Shown here: in pieces, positions 17,815 through 26,416 of the stretch
How positions within the stretch are numbered: the stretch's first letter is position 1
Layout of the letters: each line of letters starts with the position of its first letter
Assembly: GCF_025567265.1 (NCBI RefSeq)
Contig: NZ_JAOQJW010000006.1
Span: forward strand, 62,001-126,000
Source of the DNA: Dorea_A amylophila
Lineage (GTDB): Bacteria; Bacillota; Clostridia; Lachnospirales; Lachnospiraceae
Length of the DNA stretch: 64,000 bases
Direction: 5' to 3'
The notes under the pieces: model-generated
What the model was told of the DNA's origin: nothing
Database searches by the model: none
The model's input: the letters and a program-made list of their open reading frames with translations, nothing else
Made by a program: the position numbers and the translations under genes

Positions 17815-19020
17815 ATGAAAAAGAAACTGGTAGTAGTATTATTATCAGCAGCTATGTGTGTAGCGGCATTTGGCGGATGTGGAGCAAAATCAGACAGCTC
17901 AGACAGCAGCAGTAACAAGAAGACAGAGACTTCTTCAAAAAAGGAAGATCAGAAAGCAGCGGATGCAGTTGCAAAAAAGATTGATGCGATCTACGTTCAG
18001 GAAAGAACAGACAAGACGGATGAACAGTGTAAAGCAGCAAAAGAAGCGTGGGATAAATTGACAGATGCGCAGAAAGAACTGGTAGAAGGAGACAATGCAG
18101 ATCCGGATTACTTCGGAAGAGATACAGGAGATGCTTCCCAGGATGACCCGTTAAATGGAGATGATATCGGAGAAAAGGAACTTCTGGTAGTAAGTTTCGG
18201 TACTTCCTTTAATGCGAGCCGTGCAGCCGATATCGGTGGAGTAGAGAAAGCACTCCAGGCAGCAAATCCGGACTGGTCTGTAAGAAGAGCATTTACAGCT
18301 CAGATCATCATTAACCATGTGCAGGCAAGAGATGGCGAGAAGATTGATAATGTGGATCAGGCTTTAGAGCGTGCCGTAAAAAACGGTGTCAAGCAACTGA
18401 TTATACAGCCAACACACTTAATGCATGGTGCAGAATATAAAGAGTTAACAGAAGCAGTGGAGAGTTACAAAGATAAATTTGAATCTGTCAAGATCGCAGA
18501 ACCGCTTCTCGGAGAAGTCGGATCGGATGCGACAGTGATCAATGCAGATAAAGCAGCAGTAGCAGAAGCAATTACAGCAGAAGCTGTTAAGACAGCAGAA
18601 TATGACAGCCTTGATGCAGTTGCAGCAGACAGTACAGCATTTGTATTCATGGGACACGGAACATCAGATGAAGCAAAGATCAGCTATTCCCAGATGCAGA
18701 CACAGATGGAAAAGCTGGGATATAAGAATGTATTTATCGGAACAGTAGAAGGAGAACCGGAGGAAACTTCGTGTGAATCTGTTATCGAAAAAGTAAAAGA
18801 TGCCGGATATAAGAATGTCATTCTTCGTCCACTGATGGTTGTGGCAGGTGATCATGCGAACAATGACATGGCCGGAGATGATGATGATTCATGGCTGAGC
18901 CAGTTCGAGGCATCTAAGAACTTTGACAGTGTGAAAACACAAATTGCAGGTCTTGGAGAAATCGATGCAATCCAGCAGTTATATGCAGCTCATACAAAAG
19001 CAGCCATGGATGCACAGTAA
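17815..19020 (+). CDS. cbiK: lipoprotein CbiK-like sirohydrochlorin cobaltochelatase
   Basis: This 401-residue protein joins a lipoprotein signal (MKKKLVVVLLSAAMCVAAFGGC, lipid Cys22) and a charged linker of about 100 residues to a CbiK-family chelatase domain. The chelatase domain begins near residue 120 with ELLVVSFGTSFNASRA. The metal/tetrapyrrole-site histidines are in FMGHGTSDEA and VVAGDHANNDMAG. Classical CbiK inserts cobalt into sirohydrochlorin in the cytoplasm. This one should be exported and membrane anchored, so either it handles extracellular tetrapyrrole or metal, or it has been repurposed as a binding protein. The cobalamin riboswitch upstream ties it to B12 metabolism. The ribosome site CAGGAGGT precedes ATG 17815. 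Confidence 0.85.
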   Translation: MKKKLVVVLLSAAMCVAAFGGCGAKSDSSDSSSNKKTETSSKKEDQKAADAVAKKIDAIYVQERTDKTDEQCKAAKEAWDKLTDAQKELVEGDNADPDYFGRDTGDASQDDPLNGDDIGEKELLVVSFGTSFNASRAADIGGVEKALQAANPDWSVRRAFTAQIIINHVQARDGEKIDNVDQALERAVKNGVKQLIIQPTHLMHGAEYKELTEAVESYKDKFESVKIAEPLLGEVGSDATVINADKAAVAEAITAEAVKTAEYDSLDAVAADSTAFVFMGHGTSDEAKISYSQMQTQMEKLGYKNVFIGTVEGEPEETSCESVIEKVKDAGYKNVILRPLMVVAGDHANNDMAGDDDDSWLSQFEASKNFDSVKTQIAGLGEIDAIQQLYAAHTKAAMDAQ

Positions 19021-19042
19021 AAAATATTAAAGGGAGAGAACA

Positions 19043-19615
19043 ATGTTAAGAAAAAGACTGATGACGCTTGCATTAGCGGTAGTGATGACCGTGTCTGTAT
19101 TTACAGGATGCGGCAGTAAAGATGACAGTAAGACATCTAGGTCAGAGAGCAAAAAGACAGAACAGCAGAAGTCTGATGCGAAAAAAGAGAAAGCAGCAGA
19201 AAAGGAAGAGACAAAAGCTCCGATTGAAGATGGAACCTATACAGCAGAGTTTAAAACGGACAGTTCCATGTTTCATGTAAATGATGCATATGATGATAAG
19301 GGGACATTGACGGTAAAAGACGGAAAGATGACGATTCATATCAGTCTTGTATCAAAAAATATTGTAAATCTGTTTCCTGGTACAATAAAAGATGCCAAGA
19401 AAAAGGGAGCAAAACTTTTGCAGCCGACGACAGATACTATAACAGATGAAAATGGTAATGTCGTAACAGATATAGAGGGTAAGCCGAAAGAAGTATACGG
19501 TTTTGATGTTCCGGTGCCGGCACTGGACAAAGAATTTGATCTGGCACTGATCGGAACAAAAGGAAAGTGGTATAATCATAAAGTAAGTGTTTCCAATCCT
19601 GTAAAAGCTGAATAA
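19043..19615 (+). CDS. lipoprotein with NEAT-like domain
   Basis: This 190-residue lipoprotein (signal to Cys23 in VFTGCGSKDD) has a lysine/glutamate-rich linker and one beta-rich domain from about residue 58. The domain opens with DGTYTAEFKTDSSMF, continues with GTLTVKDGKMTIHISL, and closes with YGFDVPVPALDKEFDLALIG. This order resembles NEAT haem-binding domains, which start with DGxY and end in a FxVPDL-type strand. That reading is by pattern only. It is 22 bp downstream of the exported CbiK under the same riboswitch, so binding of a corrinoid, haem or another tetrapyrrole is a reasonable inference. A terminator follows. Confidence 0.6.
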   Translation: MLRKRLMTLALAVVMTVSVFTGCGSKDDSKTSRSESKKTEQQKSDAKKEKAAEKEETKAPIEDGTYTAEFKTDSSMFHVNDAYDDKGTLTVKDGKMTIHISLVSKNIVNLFPGTIKDAKKKGAKLLQPTTDTITDENGNVVTDIEGKPKEVYGFDVPVPALDKEFDLALIGTKGKWYNHKVSVSNPVKAE

Positions 19616-19630
19616 ATATCAATTGATCAT

Positions 19631-19693
19631 AAAATCTCTTGTCTTTCATATTATTATACAAAGTGTATATGTGAAGGATAAGAGATTTTTTTA
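19631..19693 (+). terminator. terminator after the cobalamin-regulated lipoprotein genes
   Basis: AAATCTCTT (from 19632) pairs with AAGAGATTT (19680-19688), extended inward by partial pairing, and is followed by a T-rich tail. Confidence 0.85.
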
Positions 19694-19810
19694 TTTATTT
19701 GCAATGGTGAAAATGCATAAAAAATATAATATTTACTAGACTTTTATGTTAAAATATACTAATATTAAATCAACAGCAAAATGTAATAAAAACAGGAAGG
19801 AAACAAGCGA

Positions 19811-21058
19811 ATGAAAGGAAATGTAATAGTAGGACAATCTGGGGGACCAACTGCAGCGATCAACGCGAGTCTTGCCGGTGTATACCGGACAGCAAAAGAC
19901 CGTGGAGCGAATAAAGTGTACGGAATGCTTCATGGAATTCAGGGATTATTAAAGGAAAAATATATTGATCTGTCAGATCACATCAAGACAGAGCTGGATG
20001 CAGAGTTATTAAAGAGAACACCGGCTGCATTCTTAGGTTCCTGCCGGTATAAACTTCCGGAGATACATGAGAACCGGGAAGTTTATGATAAGATTTTTGA
20101 AATTCTGGATAAACTGGATATTGAAGCATTTATTTATATCGGTGGAAATGATTCTATGGACACGATTAAAAAGTTATCGGATTATGCAATTGTGTTTGGA
20201 CATTCCATCCGGTTTATAGGATGTCCGAAGACAATTGATAATGATCTTGCGTTGACAGATCATACACCGGGATACGGAAGTGCGGCAAAATATATCGGAA
20301 CATCGATGAAAGAGATTATCCGTGACAGCTTCTGCCTGGAATATGAAAAGGGCGTAGTATCTATTGTAGAGATTATGGGAAGAAATGCAGGATGGCTGAC
20401 AGGTTCCACAGCACTGTCACAGGGAGAGGATTGTGAAGGTCCGGATCTTATTTATCTGCCGGAGCTGCCGTTTGATCTTCAGTTATTCGGGGAAAAGATC
20501 AGGCAGTTATTACAGGAAAAGACATCCATCGTAGTTGCGGTATCAGAAGGGATCCGTACAGCAGATGGTACATATGTATGTGAACTTGGCAACAGTATTG
20601 ATTTTGTGGATGCATTCGGACACAAACAGTTATCAGGAACGGCATCTTATCTGGCGAGTTATATTGCAGGTGAGATCGGATGTAAGACACGTGCGATTGA
20701 ATTAAGTACATTGCAGAGAGCTGCATCGCATGCGGCTTCAAGAGTAGATATTTTGGAGGCATATCAGGTTGGAGGAGCTGCAGTAAAAGCAGCAGACGAA
20801 GGAGATACCGGAAAGATGGTTGTCTTAAAACGTCTGTCCGATGATCCGTATCAGTGCGGAACGGAAGTGAAAGATGTACATAAGATTGCCAATGATGAGA
20901 AGCTGGTTCCAAGAAGCTGGGTAAACAAAGAAGGCACTTATGTAACAAATGAGTTTATTTCATATGTACGTCCGTTGATCCAGGGAGATGTATCACCGGT
21001 TATGGTAGATGGAATTCCAAGACATCTGTATACACCGAAAGAACTCAGCCACAGATAA
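19811..21058 (+). CDS. PPi-dependent 6-phosphofructokinase
   Basis: This 415-residue PfkA-superfamily enzyme phosphorylates fructose 6-phosphate. The motif GGNDSMDT replaces the GGDGS of ATP enzymes, and CPKTIDND (Lys140) replaces the PGTIDND of ATP enzymes. Both changes mark the pyrophosphate-dependent type. The N-terminal QSGGPTAAINASLAG and the MGRNAGWL substrate loop are intact, and length fits the short PPi-PFK class. It is a single-gene unit with AGGAAGGAA before ATG 19811 and a terminator behind it. It would allow reversible, PPi-saving glycolysis, common in Clostridia. Confidence 0.9.
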   Translation: MKGNVIVGQSGGPTAAINASLAGVYRTAKDRGANKVYGMLHGIQGLLKEKYIDLSDHIKTELDAELLKRTPAAFLGSCRYKLPEIHENREVYDKIFEILDKLDIEAFIYIGGNDSMDTIKKLSDYAIVFGHSIRFIGCPKTIDNDLALTDHTPGYGSAAKYIGTSMKEIIRDSFCLEYEKGVVSIVEIMGRNAGWLTGSTALSQGEDCEGPDLIYLPELPFDLQLFGEKIRQLLQEKTSIVVAVSEGIRTADGTYVCELGNSIDFVDAFGHKQLSGTASYLASYIAGEIGCKTRAIELSTLQRAASHAASRVDILEAYQVGGAAVKAADEGDTGKMVVLKRLSDDPYQCGTEVKDVHKIANDEKLVPRSWVNKEGTYVTNEFISYVRPLIQGDVSPVMVDGIPRHLYTPKELSHR

Positions 21059-21087
21059 TCCTTTTAAAATCAGAGAGAAGATAAAAG

Positions 21088-21129
21088 AACGTCTTGTCAT
21101 GAGGATATCTCATGTCAGGACGTTTTTTT
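21088..21129 (+). terminator. terminator after phosphofructokinase
   Basis: A 16-17 bp stem starts with AACGTC at 21088 and closes with GACGTT at 21119-21124. It is followed by seven T. Confidence 0.9.
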
Positions 21130-21337
21130 ATCGGGACGTCTAATTTTCTGCGATAAAAAAGTGCATGAAAAGTAAAAAAAGTCTTGAAATTTTGAAAATA
21201 ATCAGGTAGTATATGCTTAATCTATATTTTCAAGATAGATTCGGTTAATCAATCTATAAAGATTCTATAACCTGTGTGAGGGTTCAAAAAATTACCATTT
21301 GTAAAAAAACTGAAGAATAGAATTGAGGTGGAATGCA
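21130..21337 (+). promoter_or_regulatory. leader region with repeated ATAGATT/AATCTAT half-sites
   Basis: AT-rich intergenic DNA carries AATCTAT/ATAGATT half-sites at about 21220, 21234 and 21250 in alternating orientation, then AGATTCTAT. They may be operator sites for the coupled gene pair downstream. GAGGTGG at 21325-21331 is the ribosome site for the TTG at 21338. Confidence 0.3.
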
Positions 21338-22858
21338 TTGCAGCAAAAGGAAAGCTATGATGTACTGCGTCTGATCGAACATGGACAGATCTGCTATATT
21401 AGTTCTGAAAATGTACAGGGAAGAACACTTGCCAGATATTTGAAGTATCATCCGGTAATGGAGAAGAAGGAAATGTTCCTGTTGTTAAAGGCAATTGCAG
21501 AACAGCTGGAACTGATCCACAGATGCAGAGGGAATCCATGCTATCAGTATGTGAATCCATACAGTATTATTCTGGCGGAGGACGGCAGGGTTTATTTTCT
21601 GGATATGAAAGCCGAGACAAACATGAAACAGGTAGTATTTATGCAAAGGAGGGACATGCGGGAATATTTTCTCCCTCCGGAAGAGAATTATTATCAAAAT
21701 GCCAGTAAAGAGCTGGACATATATGGATTGGGAAAGACATTTCAATATATTCTCGCTTCGTCAGAAACAGAACCGCATCTGAACCGGTGGGAAGAACACA
21801 GACTTCAGAGTATCATTTCAAAAACAATGGGAACAAAAGGGTCTTATTATCAAAGCGTTTCAGAAATTCAAAAACAAATCCCAAAATGGAAAGAAAAAGT
21901 TAATAAAGAAAGTTCGGGAGACAAAGGAAAACGCAGGTGGAAGATATATATCGCATTATTTTTCACAGTGGTGGTGGCAGGGTACATGTTGATACAGCAA
22001 AGAAAAAATGTACCTGACGGAATAATAAAGGAACAACAGAAAGCAACCAGTAATGCCAATACAGAATTACGCACAGACAGTCAGGAGAATGAGAAACGGG
22101 ACGAAGAATATCTGGAACTGGCACTTGCGTATTTCTTAAATGTCGGGAATGTGGAGAAAAGCCGTATTTGTCTGAATGAACTGACCAATAAAGAACTTGC
22201 GGAGAATCTGAAAATGTTGATCGGCGCATATGAAAAACAGGAATGTCCGGAAGATGTAGGAAAATATAAAGAGAGTCTTGCATATCTGGAAAAGGTATGG
22301 AAAAAAAGGAGCAAGATATCCGAGGAGAAGCAAAAACAGGAAATCCAGTGCCTGATCAGAGGATATGGACTTCTGGATGACGAGGACAGTGTAGAAAAGG
22401 TATTAGAACTGGTAAAGAGGGGGATGCAGACGGATTATCTGAATGATTCGGTAAAAAAAGAAATGTTAGAATACCAGGCGGCCGCCTGTGAAAAAAAGAA
22501 GACGGAGGAGGAAGCGGCAAAGATATATACAGAGCTATTGGAGATGGAGCAGGAGGACGGAAACAGAGAAATGTTGTATAAAAAAATTGCACAATTATAT
22601 GAAGCAGCAGGCAGGTGCGATATGGCAATGGATATCTGTATTCAGGGAATCGGAGAATTGAAGGAATCTCAGGAGCTAAAACTGATGCATATCCGATTCA
22701 TGTGTGCAGATCCGTCCGTCAGCAGGGAAGAATGTTCCATGAAGATCAAAGAGTATGTAAGAGATGACGGACAACTGCCGGATCAGGAGGAATTTAAAAA
22801 GCTGCAGAAAGAATATGCGATCAAGATGGAAGGAGAAGAGGTATGGGTAGGAAGATAA
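21338..22858 (+). CDS. membrane protein: truncated pseudokinase, one TM helix, TPR-like repeats
   Basis: This 506-residue protein has three parts. Residues ~1-150 resemble the C-lobe of a Ser/Thr kinase: hinge GRTLARYLKYHP, helix ...QLELIHR, degenerate catalytic loop YQYVNPYSIIL (HRD lost), LDMKAE in place of DFG, and ELDIYGLGKTF as subdomain IX. The glycine loop and catalytic lysine are absent, so it is a pseudokinase. A single TM helix lies near residues 203-221 (IYIALFFTVVVAGYMLI). The rest is helical, TPR-like (AKIYTELLEMEQEDGN, LYKKIAQLYEAAGRCDMAMDI). The topology recalls EssB of type VII secretion, but no other T7SS gene is nearby. TTG 21338 is chosen for its spacing to GAGGTGG. It overlaps the next gene by 16 bp. 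Confidence 0.7.
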   Translation: MQQKESYDVLRLIEHGQICYISSENVQGRTLARYLKYHPVMEKKEMFLLLKAIAEQLELIHRCRGNPCYQYVNPYSIILAEDGRVYFLDMKAETNMKQVVFMQRRDMREYFLPPEENYYQNASKELDIYGLGKTFQYILASSETEPHLNRWEEHRLQSIISKTMGTKGSYYQSVSEIQKQIPKWKEKVNKESSGDKGKRRWKIYIALFFTVVVAGYMLIQQRKNVPDGIIKEQQKATSNANTELRTDSQENEKRDEEYLELALAYFLNVGNVEKSRICLNELTNKELAENLKMLIGAYEKQECPEDVGKYKESLAYLEKVWKKRSKISEEKQKQEIQCLIRGYGLLDDEDSVEKVLELVKRGMQTDYLNDSVKKEMLEYQAAACEKKKTEEEAAKIYTELLEMEQEDGNREMLYKKIAQLYEAAGRCDMAMDICIQGIGELKESQELKLMHIRFMCADPSVSREECSMKIKEYVRDDGQLPDQEEFKKLQKEYAIKMEGEEVWVGR

Positions 22859-24771
22859 AAAAAGCAATCACTGTTGTAATAGCAGGAATGATCATAGGCT
22901 CACAGTTTGCAGATATGTCAGCAGTTGGAAGCATTGTACAGGCAGAGGCTGGAGATCACAGAGAAGCAGAAAAAGAAACGGATCCGGAAGAAGACAAAGA
23001 TGAGAATAAAAATCCGGAAGAAGACAAGGATCCGGAAGAAGACAAGGATCCGGAAGAAGACAAGGATGAGAATAAGGATCCGGATAAAGACTCTGAAAAA
23101 GAGGATAAAGATCCGGAAGAAGACTCTGAAAAAGAAGCGATAAAACCTTATCAGATTGTATATAACGAATCAGATGGGGAAAACGGATACTATATTCATC
23201 GTCCGGATGGAAGAATTACGCATATGAGCAAAAGAGGGACAACAAGATATCTCTTCAAAAATGGAAATAATGAACAGCAGGAAGGAATATTGGACAGACA
23301 AAATGAAAGCTTCCTGTTGAAACAATTGAATTTTACAGACGGCGGAAATGAATTGAAGATATGGATGGAAGATGAAAAAGGACACCGGGTAGAAAATTCA
23401 GAAAGTCAAAAAGAATTCTGGCTGGATAGCAGTAAACCTGTAGTACATTATGAAATAACAGGAGGTTCGGAGATATGGCACAAAGATGTTGCGGAAGTCC
23501 GGGTAGAATCTTCCGATGGGCTAAATGGAAGTCAGATTGCGGAAATTATCTGTAAAACAGGAGAAAAAGTAATTGGAAAAAGCAATAAAGAAACAGAAAT
23601 ATTTCGAATGGAAGAAGAATCGAAGAATGGTGAAGGAATTCCTGTAACTTTTATTGTAAAAGATATTGCAGGAAATAAGACGATAGTGACAGATAAGGTC
23701 TATATTGACAGGAATGTTCCGGAGGCAGCTATACAAGGAGTGCAGGATTATATGATCACCAGTAAACCGGTTAAAGTGAACTATCTGGCAGAAGAGGAAA
23801 ATATATTTCAGGTTGTGCAGGCACATATTTCGAAGGAAGATATCACCGGAAGAAAAGAAGAAACAGAGATCACAGAGTGGCGGATAGGAAAGTCGGATGA
23901 GTCAGGAAAGATGAGAAAAGAAAGCAGTCAGACACTTACAGAAGACGGAATATATAAACTGAGAATAAATGCAGCTGATATGGCAGGACATGAAAATCAG
24001 GTGGAGCGACAGGTGATTATTGACAAAGAAAATCCGGTGATTGTTCATGTGGATGAACTTGATGGAAAATATTTAAAATACTTCCGATGGGATTATTCGG
24101 CCGGAGAATCGGTCAAAGATTTTACCAGTTATACGTACACCATGAAATTAGATGATACAGTATACCGTCCGGGAGAGAAGATCGAGAAAGAAGGCATGCA
24201 TACACTGGTTGTGGAAGCGGTAGATTCTGCAGGCAATAAGAGTGATGCAAGGGCAAGGTTTACGATTGATCATACCCCGCCGGTGATCAGATTTGAAAAT
24301 ATCAGAGAAGGAGAAAGCTATGAAAAGGAAAGAAAATTTTATATCCGAACGGAAAATCCGGAAGATCAGATTGAATACATTAAGATTAATGGAGCGAAGC
24401 AAAAGAGTGAAAAGCAAAAGGGATTTTATGAATGTAAAGTAGATGAAGCAAAAGCATATGAAGTTGAAGTAAAGGCAAAAGATTTTGCGGGCAATGAACA
24501 GATCTCACGGATTGGATTTCAGATAGAGCAGGAAAAAACATTATTACAGAAGATAACAGAGCCTGTAAAGAAATATATTTTTTATGGAAATGAGAAAGCG
24601 GTAAAAAAAGAAGAGCAGTTAAAAGAAGAACAGATGAACAAAAGAAATGGTAAAAGTATATTGTGTTCAGGTATTATGCTCACAGGTATGTTAACGGGAA
24701 TTGGCTTCTGGAAAAGAGAAAGATTGGGGAATATATTGAAAAAAATGCAGCCAGACAACAAAAACAAGTAG
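22843..24771 (+). CDS. secreted/anchored Ig-like repeat protein with acidic repeats
   Basis: This 642-residue protein starts inside the previous gene (ATG 22843, GGAGAAGAGGT upstream), indicating translational coupling. It has a signal peptide (~residues 5-36, ending ...IVQAEA), then a highly acidic repeat of DPEEDK units (~46-100). Four or more bacterial Ig-like/cadherin-like beta domains follow at about 190-560, each ending in patterns such as DIAGNKTIVTDKVYID, DMAGHENQVERQVIID, DSAGNKSDARARFTID and DFAGNEQISRIGFQIE. A C-terminal TM helix lies near 603-622 with a short basic tail. It should be displayed on the outer face of the membrane. I infer that it partners with the pseudokinase-TPR protein; the function is unknown. 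Confidence 0.75.
   Translation: MGRKIKKAITVVIAGMIIGSQFADMSAVGSIVQAEAGDHREAEKETDPEEDKDENKNPEEDKDPEEDKDPEEDKDENKDPDKDSEKEDKDPEEDSEKEAIKPYQIVYNESDGENGYYIHRPDGRITHMSKRGTTRYLFKNGNNEQQEGILDRQNESFLLKQLNFTDGGNELKIWMEDEKGHRVENSESQKEFWLDSSKPVVHYEITGGSEIWHKDVAEVRVESSDGLNGSQIAEIICKTGEKVIGKSNKETEIFRMEEESKNGEGIPVTFIVKDIAGNKTIVTDKVYIDRNVPEAAIQGVQDYMITSKPVKVNYLAEEENIFQVVQAHISKEDITGRKEETEITEWRIGKSDESGKMRKESSQTLTEDGIYKLRINAADMAGHENQVERQVIIDKENPVIVHVDELDGKYLKYFRWDYSAGESVKDFTSYTYTMKLDDTVYRPGEKIEKEGMHTLVVEAVDSAGNKSDARARFTIDHTPPVIRFENIREGESYEKERKFYIRTENPEDQIEYIKINGAKQKSEKQKGFYECKVDEAKAYEVEVKAKDFAGNEQISRIGFQIEQEKTLLQKITEPVKKYIFYGNEKAVKKEEQLKEEQMNKRNGKSILCSGIMLTGMLTGIGFWKRERLGNILKKMQPDNKNK
22981..23134 (+). repeat. 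tandem 18-bp repeat encoding DPEEDK
   Basis: The unit GATCCGGAAGAAGACAAG recurs four to six times with variants (DENKD, DPDKDSEK) inside the Ig-like protein gene. It encodes a flexible acidic spacer just after the signal peptide. Such repeats vary in number by slippage. Confidence 0.9.
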
Positions 24772-24790
24772 AATCTTTCCATAAAAGGGA

Positions 24791-24827
24791 GGATGCCGGG
24801 TAACCGCTTTCGCGATTCCCGGCATGT
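24791..24827 (+). terminator. GC-rich hairpin after the Ig-like protein gene
   Basis: ATGCCGGG (24793-24800) pairs with CCCGGCAT (24818-24825), with further internal pairing around CGCTTTCGCG. There is no clear T run, so termination efficiency is uncertain. The rest of 24828-25064 shows no gene. It contains TTGGAA (24998-25003) and TATACT (25021-25026), 17 bases apart, as the likely promoter of the next gene. Confidence 0.55.
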
Positions 24828-25064
24828 ATTATGAAAAAGTTTATTCCAAATAGTATTTACATACTAGATAATGTCTTGTGTATTTCTTTGATGATTATAG
24901 TATAAAAAAGACCTATGAAGAAAGAATGTTAAAGTAGTGAAAGAATTTTGAAGGATAAATGAACAAATTGTGAACACGGGATTTTACAAAGATTTTGTTG
25001 GAAAACAGAGGAAAATAGATTATACTAATAGAAGTCAATTTTGAAGAAAGAGGAGAAAAGAAGA

Positions 25065-26081
25065 ATGAAATATATTTCTTTTGCCATTCCGTGTTACAAT
25101 TCACAGGACTATATGGCTCATGCGATAGAAAGTATTCTTCCGGGTGGAGAAGACGTTGAAATTATTATCGTAAATGACGGATCAAAAGACAGAACATCAG
25201 AGATTGCTCACGACTATATGGAAAAATATCCTACAATTGTTAAAGTAGTAGACAAGGAAAATGGTGGACACGGAGATGCTGTAAACTCCGGACTGACACA
25301 TGCCACCGGTAAATATTTTAAGGTTGTAGACAGTGATGACTGGGTGGATGAAGATGCGCTTCATAAAATTCTGGAAGTGTTACGCCATATGGAAGAAGAT
25401 GCAATGGAATTGGATATGTTGATTGCCAACTACGTATATGAGAAAGTTGGAGCAGCACACAAGAAAGTAATCCATTACCGTAATGTATTGCCTCAGGATG
25501 AGATTTTCCGCTGGGATGATATGGGACATTTTCATCTGGATCAGTATATTCTGATGCATTCAGTTATCTATCGCACCGATATGTTGAAATTAATCCAGCT
25601 TCATCTGCCGAAGCATACATTCTATGTGGACAATATTTATGTATATTATCCACTTCCACATGTGCGAAAGATTTACTATATGGATGTAGATTTTTACAGA
25701 TATTTTATCGGACGCGAGGATCAGTCGGTTAATGAGAAAGTAATGATCAAAAGGCTGGATCAGCAGATATTTGTCACAAAGACAATGATTGATATGTATC
25801 AGTTGAAAAACATCGGAAGTAAGAAATTAAGACAGTATATGTTGAATTATCTGGCAATCATGATGACAGTTTCTTCTATTCTTTGTATCCGTTCCAAGAA
25901 TAAAGAAAATCTGGAGAAGAAAAAGGAATTATGGCAGTATCTGAAGAAGAAAGATCTGCGCAGTTTTATAAAGATCCGCTATGGAATTCTCGGGCAGACT
26001 ATGAATATTCCGGGAAAATCAGGACGTAAGATATCATCGCTGGCGTATACAGTTGCAAGACGTTTGATCGGGTTTAATTAA
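25065..26081 (+). CDS. GT2-family glycosyltransferase
   Basis: This 338-residue GT-A fold glycosyltransferase transfers a nucleotide-sugar residue to an unknown acceptor. The N-terminal FAIPCYNSQDYMAHAIESIL, the nucleotide-binding IIIVNDGSKDRT, the GGHGDAVNSGL segment and the DxD-type VDSDDWVDEDAL (~residues 93-104) define the family. No membrane helices are obvious, so it is probably cytoplasmic and acts on a lipid-linked or cell-surface precursor. ATG 25065 follows GAGGAGAAAAG; an upstream in-frame TTG at 25041 lacks a site. It stands alone and faces the convergent SseB-like gene across the palindromic element. Confidence 0.88.
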   Translation: MKYISFAIPCYNSQDYMAHAIESILPGGEDVEIIIVNDGSKDRTSEIAHDYMEKYPTIVKVVDKENGGHGDAVNSGLTHATGKYFKVVDSDDWVDEDALHKILEVLRHMEEDAMELDMLIANYVYEKVGAAHKKVIHYRNVLPQDEIFRWDDMGHFHLDQYILMHSVIYRTDMLKLIQLHLPKHTFYVDNIYVYYPLPHVRKIYYMDVDFYRYFIGREDQSVNEKVMIKRLDQQIFVTKTMIDMYQLKNIGSKKLRQYMLNYLAIMMTVSSILCIRSKNKENLEKKKELWQYLKKKDLRSFIKIRYGILGQTMNIPGKSGRKISSLAYTVARRLIGFN

Positions 26082-26082
26082 T

Positions 26083-26415
26083 TTTCTATTTAATGCATTA
26101 TGGTGGCTATCACCGATCGGAATAAACTTACAAGGTCCTATCCTGTGCTGACTCCAACATGGGGAAATTCTAAAGCAAAAAAGTTGACCTAAAAACGAGC
26201 TCACAAAAAATCCAAACTCGACATTCGTCTCAGACAGTGGATTTTTTGTGAGCAAACGGTCAACTTTTTTACTTAAGAATTACCAACCATGAGTCCGTAT
26301 GCACAGGATAGGACCTTGGAAGTTTATTCCTGCGGTTTCGCATGCCATAATAATTAAATGGAGAACTAACCTTTTATTACGGTTCGGGGATTTGGCTTAG
26401 TGCATTAAATAGAAA
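26083..26415. other. 333-bp nested imperfect palindrome (candidate structured RNA or mobile palindrome)
   Basis: The whole gap between two convergent genes folds into one long hairpin. The outer stem pairs 26083-26097 with 26401-26415 (15/15). The second stem pairs 26119-26148 with 26301-26330 (29/30). The third pairs 26177-26189 with 26258-26270 (13/13, A6-GTTGACC and GGTCAAC-T6). The apical stem pairs 26199-26214 with 26238-26253 (16/16). Internal loops are 21/70, 28/30 and 9/4 bases and the apical loop is 23 bases. The third and apical stems resemble nested bidirectional terminators. The second stem is far longer than any terminator needs. No open frame is convincing here. The 3' side of the outer loop (26331-26400) contains a small hairpin TGCG-GTTT-CGCA. 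Confidence 0.8.
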
Positions 26416-26416
26416 T

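Noticed and set aside
22981..23134. Possible CRISPR array from regular repeats
   Set aside because: The repeats are contiguous 18-bp units without spacers and encode the acidic DPEEDK linker in frame.
26083..26415. Simple MITE or insertion sequence remnant as the only explanation
   Set aside because: The outer inverted repeats are flanked by no visible target duplication and the palindrome is nested throughout, so a MITE call is not supported; it is kept as one hypothesis.
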